From Euglena gracilis (Eukaryota > Euglenida > Euglenophyceae > Euglenales), in the NCBI GenBank assembly GCA_039621445.1, contig CP154956.1, forward strand, positions 22,598,588 to 22,662,587: a DNA stretch of 64,000 nt, read 5' to 3'. Below the pieces are notes generated by a model. It did not search any database and was not told the DNA's origin. It saw only the letters and a program-made list of their open reading frames with translations. The position numbers and the translations under genes are program-made. Below, piece after piece: positions 51,965-64,000 of the stretch (position 1 is its first letter; every line of letters begins with the position of its first letter).

Positions 51965-53300
51965 CCGTTGCCAAAGTGCTATTTTGCGCCTCCCGGGCGG
52001 TAATTGCTGCGTTTTACGCACGCCAGCCGCGGGCAAAATTGCGCCTGTCCGCCCGCCGCCCTTCGCGACAGTCAGGTAAAGGATCGCCGACCTCTACCCG
52101 GGGCGGACCGCTCGATTTTAGAGCGTCGGCGAGGCCGATTGCGGCCGAAAATTGCCCGAAAAAAAAACGTTTTGCGGGGCTTCCGATGCCAAAGTGCTAT
52201 TTTGCGCCTCCCGGGCGGTAATTGCTGCGTTTTACGACCGCAAGCCGCGGGCAAAATTGCGCCTGTCTGCCCGCCGCCCTTCTCAACAGTTAGGTAAAGG
52301 ATCGCCGACTCTATACCCGGGGCAGACCGCCGCCGATTTCGGCCGAAAATGACCGAAAAATGACGGATTGGGGGGCGTCCGTTGCCAAAGTGCTTTTGCG
52401 CCTCCCGGGCGGTAATTGCTGCGTTTTACGAGCGCAAGCCGCGGACAAAAAAGCGCCTGTCCGCCCGCCGCCCTTCGCAACAGTCATGTAAAGGATCGCC
52501 GACCTCTACCCGGGGCGGACCGCTCGTTTTTAGAGCGCCGGCGAGGCCGATTTCGGCCGAAAATGACCGAAAAACGACGTTTTGGGGGGCGTCCGTTGCC
52601 AAAATGCTATTTTGCGCCTCCCGGGCGGTGATTGCTGCGTTTTACGCACGCCCGCGGCGGGCAAAATTGCGCCTGTCCGCCCGCCGCCCTTCACAACCGT
52701 CAGGTAAAGGATCGCCGACCTCTACCCGGGGCGGACCGCTCGTTTTTAGAGCGCCGGCGAGGCCGATTTCGGCCGAAAATGACCGAAAAACGACGTTTTG
52801 GGGGGCGTCCGTTGCCAAAGTGCTATTTTGCGCCTCCCGGGCGGTGATTGCTGCGTTTTACGCACGCCCGCGGCGGGCAAAATTGCGCCTGTCCGCAGGC
52901 CGCCTTTCGCGACACTCAGGTAAAGGATCGCCGACCTCTACCCGGGGCGGACCGCTCGTTTTTAGAGCGCCGTCGAGGCCGATTTCAGCCGAAAATGACC
53001 GAAAAAAGACGTTTTGGGGGGCGTCCGTTGCCAAAATGCTATTTTGCGCCTCCCGGGCGGTAATTGCTGCGTTTTACGAGCGCAAGCCGCGGACAAAAAT
53101 GCGCCTGTCCGCCCGCCGCCCTTCGCAACAGTCAGGTAAAGGATCGCCGACCTCTACCCGGGGCGGACCGCTCGTTTTTAGAGCGCCGGCGAGGCCGATT
53201 TCGGCCGAAAATGACCGAAAAATGACGTTTTGCGGGGTGTCCGTTGCCAAAATGCAATTTGCGCCTCCCGGGCGGTGATTGCTGCGTTTTACGAGCGCAA
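51965..53300 (+). repeat. 216-bp satellite array (subfamily A), about 6 monomers
   Basis: Counterpart of 10,546-12,870 but about 1 kb (four to five monomers) shorter. The right edge against the 1,350-bp unit is identical to that at 12,870. Confidence 0.95.
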
Positions 53301-54649
53301 GTGTTGGAGGGCGGCTGGCAACAGCAAAAATTATGAAGAGCAAAGCCTAATTCAACAAAAAAATTGCCATTTCACTTTGTAGGTGGCAATAAGCTGAATA
53401 CCTTGTTCAAAGCGTCTTGGAAGAATTTGTTTTGATGCCTTGCTTTGGGTTTTACTGGTGGAAGTTCCGGCGGAAGGTTACAAAAGAAGTGGTATTTTGA
53501 AGGGCTGAAGCCAGAAAATACAAGCAAATTCCCAGAAAAGAGACATCTCAGAAAACTCAAGGTGTTCTGGTTTGCCAAGGCATGTTGTTCAAGTATCAGT
53601 GAAAGAACCATCGAAGAAAGACATTTAGAAGTGAAATGCAGCTGGGGCTGCCAGCAGCAGGAGGAGGAATCCAAGGAGGAGGAGGAGACCAACAACCTCC
53701 AGAACCTGCAGTAAGCTGTGGTATGTACTGCTGATGGACACCCTGCTCATGCTGCAGATTGTAATTTGCAGCTGGGTGTTGGATGGTTGAAAACATTTGG
53801 AACAGATTCTGTGACGGTTTTCTGCAGTTTGTGCTTTTTTTGGGGTTGGGAGTCCGTTGCTGGAAAGTTCGGGCCACGTAGCCCCTTTTGCCACACCATT
53901 TATGGGTTGGGAGGCACTTTCCAAAAGCAAATTTGGGCCCAGCAGCCCCAGGACACACCAGGCAAAATGCACATGTCATTTCCAGTCCCAAAGTTCTGTA
54001 CTGCTGTGATGGGTTGGGAGGCAAATGCTTTAGCATTTTTGGGCCCAGCAGCCCCTTATGCCACACCACACATTGTGCAACTCAGTTTCAATTGTCCATT
54101 TGTGTTGTAAATCCTTTGGGCGGTCAATGGTACCTGATTCGGCTCGGATCAATGCACACAATTTTGGGCAGAAGAAAGTTCAACATGTCAATGTCAAAAA
54201 AAGATTTGCAGAATCAATTGTCAGAATTTCAATGTCAATTTTGGATTTTTGAAAATGTTGGTTCCTGGCCCTGCCATTTTGTGGGTGCCGCTTCAAGGGG
54301 GCCCTGCCCTGGCATTCACATTTGGCAACCCGAGCCGGCCTGGGCTTCTGGGGGGCCTTCTGGGATAACTTGTGGTTTCTGGGGGGAAACCACAGGTTCC
54401 TCAGATGGCGTCCCAAATGGGCCCAGGAGTGGGCAAGGGGGGGTCATGGAGGATTGTGTTGTATTGGCTGGATTTGCTGGCAGCAGCTGCTTTACACTTT
54501 AATCGGTTTTGTTGTACATTATCTCCTCGACAGCGCCCCCCCCCTGAAAATAAAGAAAAGAAAAGAAAAAAACCACCCCCAGACCAAAAACCCGAGATCA
54601 ATGCCAGCCGCCTAACTTCGTAGGTTGTCGGAATTGGCCTGGGAGGGGT
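53301..54649 (+). repeat. 1,350-bp tandem unit, copy 4
   Basis: Counterpart of copy 1 (12,871-14,220), starting with the same GTGTTGGAGG variant after the satellite. Confidence 0.9.
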
Positions 54650-56003
54650 GTGTGGGAGGGCGGCTGGCAACAGCAAAAATTATGAAGAGCAAAGCCTAAT
54701 TCAACAAAAAAATTGCCATTTCACTTTGTAGGTGGCAATAAGCTGAATACCTTGTTCAAAGCGTCTTGGAAGACTTTGTTTTGATGCCTTGCTTTGGGTT
54801 TTACTGGTGGAAGTTCCGGCGGAAGGTTACAAAAGAAGTGGTATTTTGAAGGGCTGAAGCCAGAAAATACAAGCGAATTCCCAGAAAAGAGACATCTCAG
54901 AAAACTCAAGGTGTTCTGGTTTGCCAAGGCATGTTGTTCAAGTATCAGTGAAAGAACCATCGAAGAAAGACATTTAGAAGTGAAATGCAGCTGGGGCTGC
55001 CAGCAGCAGGAGGAGGAATCCAAGGAGGAGGAGGAGACCAACAACCTCCAGAACCTGCAGTAAGCTGTGGTATGTACTGCTGATGGACACCCTGCTCATG
55101 CTGCAGATTGTAATTTGCAGCTGGGTGTTGGATGGTTGAAAACATTTGGAACAGATTCTGTGACGGTTTTCTGCAGTTTGTGCTTTTTTTTGGGTTGGGA
55201 GTCCGTTGCTGGAAAGTTCGGGCCACGTAGCCCCTTTTGCCACATCATTTATGGGTTGGGAGGCACTTTCCAAAAGCAAATTTGGGCCCAGCAGCCCCAG
55301 GACACACCAGGCAAAATGCACATGTCATTTCCAGTCCCAAAGTTCTGTACTGCTGTGATGGGTTGGGAGGCAAATGCTTTAGCATTTTTGGGCCCAGCAG
55401 CCCCTTATGCCACACCACACATTGTGCAACTCAGTTTCAATTGTCCATTTGTGTTGTAAATCCTTTGGGCAGTCAATGGTACCTGATTCGGCTCGGATCA
55501 ATGCACACAATTTTGGGCAGAAGAAAGTTCAACATGTCAATGTCAAAAAAAGATTTGCAGAATCAATTGTCAGAATTTCAATGTCAATTTTGGATTTTTG
55601 AAAATGTTGGTTCCTGGCCCTGCCATTTTGGGGGTGCCGCTTCAAAGGGGCCCTGCCCTGGCATTCACATTTGGCAACCCGAGCCGGCCTGGGCTTCTGG
55701 GGGGCCTTCTGGGATAACTTGTGGTTTCTGGGGGGAAACCACAGGTTCCTCAGATGGCGTCCCAAATGGGCCCAGGAGTGGGCAAGGGGGGGTCATGGAG
55801 GATTGTGTTGTATTGGCTGGAATTGCTGGCAGCAGCTGCTTTACACTTTAATCGGTTTTGTTGTACATTATCTCCTCGACAGCGCCCCCCCCCCCTTTAA
55901 AAAAAAAAGAAAAGAAAAGAAAAAAACCACCCCCAGACCAAAAACCCCAGATCAATGCCAGCCGCCTAACTTCGTAGGTTGTCGGCATTGGCCTGGGAGG
56001 GGT
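54650..56003 (+). repeat. 1,350-bp tandem unit, copy 5
   Basis: Counterpart of copy 2. It differs in homopolymer lengths (C-run and A-run at about 55,886-55,912) and a few substitutions. Confidence 0.9.
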
Positions 56004-56520
56004 GTGTGGGAGGGCGGCTGGCAACGGCAAAAATTAGGAAGAGCAAAGCCTAATTCAACAAAAAAATTGCCATTTCACTTTGTACGTGGCAATAAGCTGA
56101 ATACCTTGTTCAAAGCGTCTTGGAAGACTTTCTTTTGATGCCTTGCTTTGGGTTTTACTGGTGGAAGTTCCGGCGGAAGGTTACAAAAGAAGTGGTATTT
56201 TGAAGGGCTGAAGCCAGAAAATACAAGCGAATTCCCAGAAAAGAGACATCTCAGAAAACTCAAGGTATTCTGGTTTGCCAAGGCATGTTGTTCAAGTATC
56301 AGTGAAAGAACCATCGAAGAAAGACATTTAGAAGTGAAATGCAGCTGGGGCTGCCAGCAGCAGGAGGAGGAATCCAAGGAGGAGGAGGAGACCAACAACC
56401 TCCAGAACCTGCAGTAAGCTGTGGTATGTACTGCTGATGGACACCCTGCTCATGCTGCGGATTGTAATTTGCAGCTGGGTGTTGGATGGTTGAAAACATT
56501 TGGAACAGATTCTGTGACAG
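56004..56520 (+). repeat. 1,350-bp tandem unit, copy 6 (truncated)
   Basis: Ends at the same point as copy 3 (GATTCTGTGACAG/TTTTACG), confirming that the block was duplicated as a whole. Confidence 0.9.
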
Positions 56521-57155
56521 TTTTACGTACGCCAGCCGCGGGAAAAATTGCGCCTGTCCGCCCGCCGCCCTTCGCAACAGTTAGGTATAGGATCGCCGAA
56601 CTCTACCCGCCGCGGACCGCTCGTTTTTAGAGCGCCGGCGAGGCCGATTTCGGCCGAAAATGACCGAAAAATGACGTTTTGGGGGGCGTCCGTTGCCAAA
56701 ATGCTATTTTGCGCCTGCCGGGCGGTAATTGCTGCGTTTTACGAGCGCAAGCCGCGGGCAACAATGCGCCTGTCCGCCCGCCGCCCTTCGCAACAGTTAG
56801 GTGAAGGATCGCCGACCTCTACCCGGGGCGGAGCGGTCGTTTTTAGAGCGCCGGCGAGGCCGATTTCGGCCGAAAATGACCGAAAAATGACGTTTTGGGG
56901 GGCGTCCGTTGCCAAAGTGCTATGTTGCGCCTCCCGGGCGGTAATTGCTGCGTTTTACGAGCGCAAGCCGCGGGCAACAATGCGCCTGTCCGCCCGCCGC
57001 CCTTCGCAACAGTTAGCTAAAGGATCGCCGACCTCTTCCCGGGGCGAACCGCTCGTTTTTAGAGCCCCGGCGAGGCCGATTTCGGCGGAAAATGACCTAA
57101 AAATGACGTTTTGGGGGGCGTCCGTTGCCAAAGTGCTATTTTGTGCCTGCGACAG
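56521..57155 (+). repeat. satellite, forward, about 3 monomers before inversion point
   Basis: It matches 16,087 onward at first (same GGTATAGGATCGCCGAAC variant), then diverges. At about 57,142 it jumps from TTTTGTGCC to GCGACAG, and at 57,156 the orientation reverses. Confidence 0.9.
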
Positions 57156-60100
57156 TTGCCCGCGGCGGGCGTGCGTAAAACGCAGCAATTTCCGCCCCGG
57201 AGGCGCAAAATAGCACTTTGGAATCGCATCGGAAGCCCCCCAAAACGTCATTTTTCGGTCATTTTCGGCCGAAATCGGCCTCGCCGGCGCTCTAAAAATG
57301 AGCGGTCCGCCCCGGGTAGAGGTCGGCGATCCTTTACCTAACTGTAACGAAGGGCGGCGGGTGGACAGGCGCATTGTTGCCCGCGGCTTGCGCTCGCAAA
57401 ACGCAGCAATTACCGCCCGGGAGGGGCAAAATAGCACTTCGGCAACGGACGCCCCCCAAAACGTCATTTTTCGGTCAGTCTCCGAGAAAATCGGCCGCGC
57501 CAGCGCTTTTTTAAAACGAGCGCTCTGCCCCGGGTAGAGGTCGGCGATCCTATACCTAACTGTCGCGAAGGGCGGCGGGCGGACAGGCGCAGTTTTGCCC
57601 GCGGCGGGCGTGCGTAAAACGCAGCAATTACCGCCCGGGAGGCGCAAAATAGCACTTTGGCATCGGAAGCCCCCCAAAACGTCATTTTTCGGTCATTTTC
57701 GGCCGAAATCGGCCTCGCCGGCGCTCTAAAATGAGCGGTCCGCCCCGGGTAGAGGTCGGCGATCCTTTACCTAACTGTAACGAAGGGCGGCGGGTGGACA
57801 GGCGCATTGTTGCCCGCGGCTTGCGCTCGCAAAACGCAGCAATTACCGCCCGGTAGGCGCAAAATAGCACTTTGGCAACGGACGCCCCCCAAAACGTCAT
57901 TTTTCGGTCATTTTTCGGCCGAAATCGGCTTCGCCGACGCTCTGAAAACGAGCGGTACGCCCCGGGTAGAGGTCGGCGATCCTTTACCTAACTGTTGCGA
58001 AGGGCGGCGGGCGGTCAGGCGCATTGTTGCCCGCGGCGGGCGTGCGTAAAACGCAGCAATTTCCGCCCGGGAGGCGCAAAATAGCACTTTGGCATCGCAT
58101 CGGAAGCCCCCCAAAACGTCATTTTTCGGTCATTTTCGGCCGAAATCGGCCTCGCCGGCGCTCTAAAAATGAGCGGTCCGCCCCGGGTAGAGGTCGGCGA
58201 TCCTTTACCTAACTGTTGCGAAGGGCGGCGGGTGGACAGGCGCATTGTTGCCCGCGGCTTGCGCTCGCAAAACGCAGCAATTACCGCCCGGGAGGCGCAA
58301 AATAGCACTTTGGCAACGGACGCCCCCCAAAACGTCATTTTTCGGTCATTTTTCGGCCGAAATCGGCCTCGCCGACGCTCTAAAATCGAGCGGCACGCCC
58401 CGGGTAGAGGTCGGCGATCCTTTACCTATCTGTCGCGAAGGGCGGCCGGCGGACAGGCGCATTTTTGTTTGCAGCTGGCGTGCGTAAAAACGCAGCAATT
58501 ACCGCCCGGGAGGCGCAAAATAGCACTTTGGCAACGGACACTCCCCAAAACGTCATTTTTCGGTCAGTCTCCGCGAAAATCGGCCGCGCCAGCGCTTTTT
58601 AAAACGAGCGCTCCGCCCCGGGTAGTGGTCGGCGATCCTTTACCTAACTGTTGCGAAGGGCGGCGGGCGGACAGGCGCATTGTTGCCCGCGGCGCGTGCG
58701 TAAAACGCAGCAATTTCCGCCCGGGAGGCGCAAAATAGCACTTTGGCAACGGACGCCCCCCAAAACGTCATTTTTCGGTCAGTCTCCGCGAAAATCGGCC
58801 GCGCCAGCGCTTTTTAAAACGAGCGCTCCGCCCCGGGTAGTGGTCGGCGATCCTTTACCTAACTGTTGGGAAGGGCGGCGGGCGGACAGGCGCAGTTTTG
58901 CCCGCGGCGGGCGTGCGTAAAACGCAGCAATTACCGCCCGGGAGGCGCAAAATAGCACTTTGGCAACGGACGCCCCCCAAAACGTCATTTTTCGGTCAGT
59001 CTCCGCGGAAATCGGCCGCGCCACGGCTTTTTAAAACGAGCGCTCCGCCCCGGGTAGTGGTCGGCGATCCTTTACCTAACTGTTGCGAAGGGCGGCGGGC
59101 GGACAGGCGCATTGTTGCCCGCGGCAGGCGTGCGTAAAACGCAGCAATTTCCGCCCGGGAGGCGCAAAATAGCACTTTGGCATCGCATCGGAAGCCCCCC
59201 AAAACGTCATTTTTCGGTCATTTTTCGGCCGAAATCGGCCTCGCCGGCGCTCTAAAATCGAGCGGTCCGCCCCGGGTTGAGGTCGGCGATCCTTTACCTA
59301 ACTGTCGCGAAGGGCGGCCGGCGGACAGGCGCATTGTTGCCCGCGGCTGGCGTGCATAAAACGCAGCAATTACCGCCCGGGAGGCGCAAAATAGCACTTT
59401 GGCAACGGACGCCCCCCAAAACGTCATTTTTCGGTCAGTCTCCGCGGAAATCGGCTGCGCCACGGCTTTTTAAAACGAGCGCTCCGCCTCGCCTGGAGGT
59501 CGGCGATCCTTTACCTAACTGTTGCGAAGGGCGGCGGGCAGACAGGCGCAGTTTTGCCCGCGGCAGGCGTGCGTAAAACGCAGCAATTACCGCCCGGGAG
59601 GCGCAAAATAGCACTTTGGCAACGGACACCCCCCAAAACGTCATTTTTCGGTCATTTTTCGGCCGAAATCGGCCTCGCCGACGCTCTGAAAACGAGCGGT
59701 ACGCCCCGGGTAGAGGTCGGCGATCCTTTACCTATCTGTCGCGAAGGGCGGCGGGCGGACAGGCGCAGTTTTGCCCGCGGCGGGCGTGCGTAAAACGCAG
59801 CAATTACCGCCCGGGAGGCGCAAAATAGCACTTTGGCAACGAACGGCCACCAAAACGTCATTTTTCGGTCAGTCTCCGCGGAAATCGGCCGCGCCAGCGC
59901 TTTTAAAACGAGCGCTCCGCCCCGGGTAGTGGTCGGCGATCCTTTACCTAACTGTTGCGAAGGGCGGCGGGCGGACAGGCGCATTGTTGCCCGCGGCGGG
60001 CGTGCGTAAAACGCAGCAATTTCCGCCCGGGAGGCGCAAAATAGCACTTTGGCATCGCATCGGAAGCCCCCCAAAACGTCATTTTTCGGTCATTTTTCGG

Positions 60101-62290
60101 CCGAAATCGGCCTCGCCGGCGCTCTAAAATCGAGCGGTCCGCCCCGGGTAGAGGTCGGCGATCCTTTACCTAGCTGTCGCGAAGGGCGGCCGGCGGACAG
60201 GCGCATTGTTGCCCGCGGCTGGCGTGCATAAAACGCAGCAATTACTGCCCGGGAGGCGCAAAATAGCACTTTGGCAACGGACACCCCCCAAAACGTCATT
60301 TTTCGGTCAGTCTCCGCGAAAATCGGCCGCGCCAGCGCTTTTTAAAACGAGCGCTCCGCCCTGGTTAGAGGTCGGCGATCCTTTACCTAACTGTTGCGAA
60401 GGGCGGCGGGCGGACAGGCGCAGTTTTGCCCGCGGCGGGCGTGCGTAAAACGCAGCAATTACCGCCCGGGAGGCGCAAAATAGCACTTTGGCAACGGACG
60501 CCCCCCAAAACGTCATTTTTCGGTCAGTCTCCGCGGAAATCGGCCGCGCCACGGCTTTTTAAAACGAGCGCTCCGCCCCGCCTGGAGGTCGGCGATCCTT
60601 TACCTAACTGTTGCGAAGGGCGGCGGGCGGACAGGCGCAGTTTGGCCCGCGGCAGGCGTGCGTAAAACGCAGCAATTACCGCCCGGGAGGCGCAAAATAG
60701 CACTTTGGCAAGCACGCCAGCCGCGGGCAACAATGCGCCTGTCCGCCCGCCGCCCTTCGCACCGGTTAGGTAAAGGATCGCCGACCTCTACCCGGCTCGT
60801 TTTAAAAGCGCTGGCGCGGCCGATTTCCGCGGAGACTGACCGAAAAATGACGTTTTGGTGGCCGTTCGTTGCTTTTTTAAAACGAGCGCTCCGCCCCGGG
60901 TAGAGGTCGGCGATCCTATACCTAACTGTCGCGAAGGGCGGCGGGCGGACAGGCGCAGTTTTGCCCGCGGCGGGCGTGCGTAAAACGCAGCAATTACCGC
61001 CCGGGAGGCGCAAAATAGCACTTTGGCAACGAACGGCCACCAAAACGTCATTTTTCGGTCAGTCTCCGCGGAAATCGGCCGCGCCAGCGCTTTTAAAACG
61101 AGCGCTCCGCCCCGGGTAGAGGTCGGCGGATCCTTTACCTAACTGTTGCGAAGGGCGGCGGGCGGACAGGCGCATTGTTGCCCGCGGCAGGCGTGCGTAA
61201 AACACAGCAATTTCCGCCCGGGAGGCGCAAAATAGCACTTTGACATCGCATCGGAAGCCCCCCAAAACGTCATTTTTCGGTCATTTTCGGCCGAAATCGG
61301 CCTCGCCGACGCTCTAAAATCGAGCGGCACGCCCCGGGTAGAGGTCGGCGTTCCTTTACCTGACTGTCGCGAATGGCGTCCGGCGGACAGGCGCAGTTTG
61401 GCCCGCGGATGGCGTACGTAAAACGCAGCAATTACCGCCCGGGAGGCGCAAAATAGTGCTTTGGTAACGGACGCCCCCCAAAACGTCATTTTCCTGTCAT
61501 TTTCGGCCGATATCGGCCGCGCCAGCGCTTTTTAAGAGGAGCACTCCGCCCCGGGTAGAGGTCAGCGATCCTTTACCTAACTGTCGCGAAGGGCGGCGGG
61601 CGGACAGGCGCAGCTTTGCCCGCGGCGGGCGTGCGTAAAACGCTGCAATTACCGCCCGGGAGGCGCAAAATAGCACATTGGCAACGGAAGCCCCCCAAAA
61701 CGTTTTTTTTTCGGTCATTTTCAGCCGAAATGGGCCGCGCCGGCGCTCTAAAAACGAGCGGTCCGCACCGGGTAGAGTTCGGCGATCCTATACCTGACTG
61801 TTGCGAAGGGCGGCGGGCGGACAGACGTATTGTTGCCCGCGGCTTGCGCTCGTAAAACGCAGCAATTACCGCCCGGGAGGCGCAAAATAGCACTTTGGCA
61901 ACGGACGCCCCCCAAAACGTCATTTTTCGGTCATTTTCGGCCGAAATCGGCCTCGCCGGCGCTCTAAAAACGACCGCTCCGCCCCGGGTAGAGGTCGGCG
62001 ATCCTTCACCTAACTGTTACGAAGGGCGGCGGGCGGACAGGCGCATTGGTGCCCGCGGCTTGCGCTCGTAAAACGCAGCAATTACCGCCCGGCAGGCGCA
62101 AAATAGCATTTTGGCAACGGACGCCCCCCAAAACGTCATTTTTCGGTCATTTTCGGCCGAAATCGGCCTCGCCGGCGCTCTAAAAACGAGCGGTCCGCGG
62201 CGGGTAGAGTTCGGCGATCCTATACCTAACTGTTGCGAAGGGCGGCGGGCGGACAGGCGCATTGTTGCCCGCGGCTGGCGTACGTAAAAC
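57156..62290 (-). repeat. satellite array, inverted, about 24 monomers
   Basis: Reverse complement of about 16,087-21,028, with the same order of type A, type B, GGTGGCC and GATGCGATGCC variants and the micro-inversion (60,712-60,877). It is about 0.2 kb longer than its counterpart, so there is some indel or monomer difference. Confidence 0.93.
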
Positions 62291-62806
62291 TGTCACAGAA
62301 TCTGTTCCAAATGTTTTCAACCATCCAACACCCAGCTGCAAATTACAATCCGCAGCATGAGCAGGGTGTCCATCAGCAGTACATACCACAGCTTACTGCA
62401 GGTTCTGGAGGTTGTTGGTCTCCTCCTCCTCCTTGGATTCCTCCTCCTGCTGCTGGCAGCCCCAGCTGCATTTCACTTCTAAGTGTCTTTCTTCGATGGT
62501 TCTTTCACTGATACTTGAACAACATGCCTTGGCAAACCAGAACACCTTGAGTTTTCTGAGATGTCTCTTTTCTGGGAATTCGCTTGTATTTTCTGGCTTC
62601 AGCCCTTCAAAATACCACTTCTTTTGTAACCTTCCGCCGGAACTTCCACCAGTAAAACCCAAAGCAAGGCATCAAAAGAAAGTCTTCCAAGACGCTTTGA
62701 ACAAGGTATTCAGCTTATTGCCACGTACAAAGTGAAATGGCAATTTTTTTGTTGAATTAGGCTTTGCTCTTCCTAATTTTTGCCGTTGCCAGCCGCCCTC
62801 CCACAC
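62291..62806 (-). repeat. 1,350-bp tandem unit, truncated copy, inverted
   Basis: Mirror image of copy 3 (15,571-16,086), same breakpoint CTGTCACAGAATC next to satellite AAAAC. Confidence 0.9.
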
Positions 62807-64000
62807 ACCCCTCCCAGGCCAATGCCGACAACCTACGAAGTTAGGCGGCTGGCATTGATCTGGGGTTTTTGGTCTGGGGGTGGTTTTTTTCTTTTCTTTT
62901 CTTTTTTTTTCAGGGGGGGGGGCGCTGTCGAGGAGATAATGTACAACAAAACCGATTAAAGTGTAAAGCAGCTGCTGCCAGCAATTCCAGCCAATACAAC
63001 ACAATCCTCCATGACCCCCCCTTGCCCACTCCTGGGCCCATTTGGGACGCCATCTGAGGAACCTGTGGTTTCCCCCCAGAAACCACAAGTTATCCCAGAA
63101 GGCCCCCCAGAAGCCCAGGCCGGCTCGGGTTGCCAAATGTGAATGCCAGGGCAGGGCCCCCTTGAAGCGGCACCCACAAAATGGCAGGGCCAGGAACCAA
63201 CATTTTCAAAAATCCAAAATTGACATTGAAATTCTGACAATTGATTCTGCAAATCTTTTTTTGACATTGACATGTTGAACTTTCTTCTGCCCAAAATTGT
63301 GTGCATTGATCCGAGCCGAATCAGGTACCATTGACTGCCCAAAGGATTTACAACACAAATGGACAATTGAAACTGAGTTGCACAATGTGTGGTGTGGCAT
63401 AAGGGGCTGCTGGGCCCAAAAATGCTAAAGCATTTGCCTCCCAACCCATCACAGCAGTACAGAACTTTGGGACTGGAAATGACATGTGCATTTTGCCTGG
63501 TGTGTCCTGGGGCTGCTGGGCCCAAATTTGCTTTTGGAAAGTGCCTCCCAACCCATAAATGGTGTGGCAAAAGGGGCTACGTGGCCCGAACTTTCCAGCA
63601 ACGGACTCCCAACCCAAAAAAAAGCACAAACTGCAGAAAACCTTCACAGAATCTGTTCCAAATGTTTTCAACCATCCAACACCCAGCTGCAAATTACAAT
63701 CTGCAGCATGAGCAGGGTGTCCATCAGCCGTACATACCACAGCTTACTGCAGGTTCTGGAGGTTGTTGGTCTCCTCCTCCTCCTTGGATTCCTCCTCCTG
63801 CTGCTGGCAGCCCCAGCTGCATTTCACTTCTAAATGTCTTTCTTCGATGGTTCTTTCACTGATACTTGAACAACATGCCTTGGCAAACCAGAACACCTTG
63901 AGTTTTCTGAGATGTCTCTTTTCTGGGAATTCGCTTGTATTTTCTGGCTTCAGCCCTTCAAAATACCACTTCTTTTGTAACCTTCCGCCGGAACTTCCAC
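62807..64000 (-). repeat. 1,350-bp tandem unit, inverted, cut by window end
   Basis: Mirror image of copy 2 (14,221-15,570), including its private variant at about 14,731. It runs off the right end of the window. Confidence 0.9.

Noticed and set aside
57100-57200. Simple fold-back sequencing artefact at the inversion point
   Set aside because: The right arm does not mirror the sequence immediately to its left but a region 36 kb away, so a plain hairpin read does not explain it. A chimeric assembly remains possible and is listed under findings.

Overview
This is a repeat-dominated window from a eukaryotic nuclear genome. It contains no ordinary host gene, tRNA or rRNA that I can recognise. 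It consists of three related Ty3/gypsy LTR retrotransposons of the chromovirus type (integrase ends in a chromodomain), set in long arrays of a GC-rich satellite of about 216-217 bp and a tandem repeat of about 1,350 bp. A protist or alga is plausible because of the lysine/glycine-rich low-complexity proteins and the animal/protist-type initiator-tRNA primer site, but the lineage cannot be fixed from the sequence. Everything is on the + strand apart from an inverted copy of the repeats at the right end.

Layout: 7-270 gap (N). 271-10,545 element 1, with gag C-terminus, broken pol and a long extra 3' ORF (ORF3), cut off on the left by the gap. 10,546-12,870 satellite. 12,871-16,086 the 1,350-bp unit, about 2.4 copies. 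16,087-24,140 satellite. 24,141-34,413 element 2, with both LTRs, a primer-binding site, a polypurine tract and a probable target-site duplication, but internally deleted. 34,414-37,106 satellite. 37,107-51,964 element 3, the best copy, with 5' LTR, gag, an intact 1,684-codon pol and ORF3, but no 3' LTR. 51,965-53,300 satellite. 53,301-56,520 the 1,350-bp unit. 56,521-57,155 satellite. 57,156-62,290 satellite in inverted orientation. 62,291-64,000 the 1,350-bp unit, inverted. Positions 271 to about 16.7 kb and 40,966 to about 57 kb are a direct segmental duplication. Positions 57,156-64,000 are an inverted copy of about 14.4-21.03 kb.

How the element seems to work: gag has a very long coiled-coil N-terminal half, a capsid-like region and two CCHC knuckles. 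It is followed in the same frame by pol, separated by one UAG. Three nt after the UAG lies a 13-bp hairpin that is identical in all three elements, which points to stop-codon readthrough. Pol has protease, a domain resembling the Dam-methyltransferase-like domain of DIRS elements, then RT, RNase H, DDE integrase and chromodomain. Downstream, a pyrimidine-rich 3' splice-site-like sequence is kept at the same place in elements 2 and 3, about 100 nt before the ATG of ORF3. ORF3 would therefore be expressed from a spliced mRNA, as env is. ORF3 (at least 1,590 codons) is not env-like. It is proline- and lysine/glycine-rich, with repeated CX2C...HXC modules that are conserved between the diverged elements.

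All insertions lie inside satellite monomers, which fits heterochromatin or centromere targeting. The left edge (271 to about 5,300), next to the gap, carries many small indels and may be poor-quality assembly rather than true decay.
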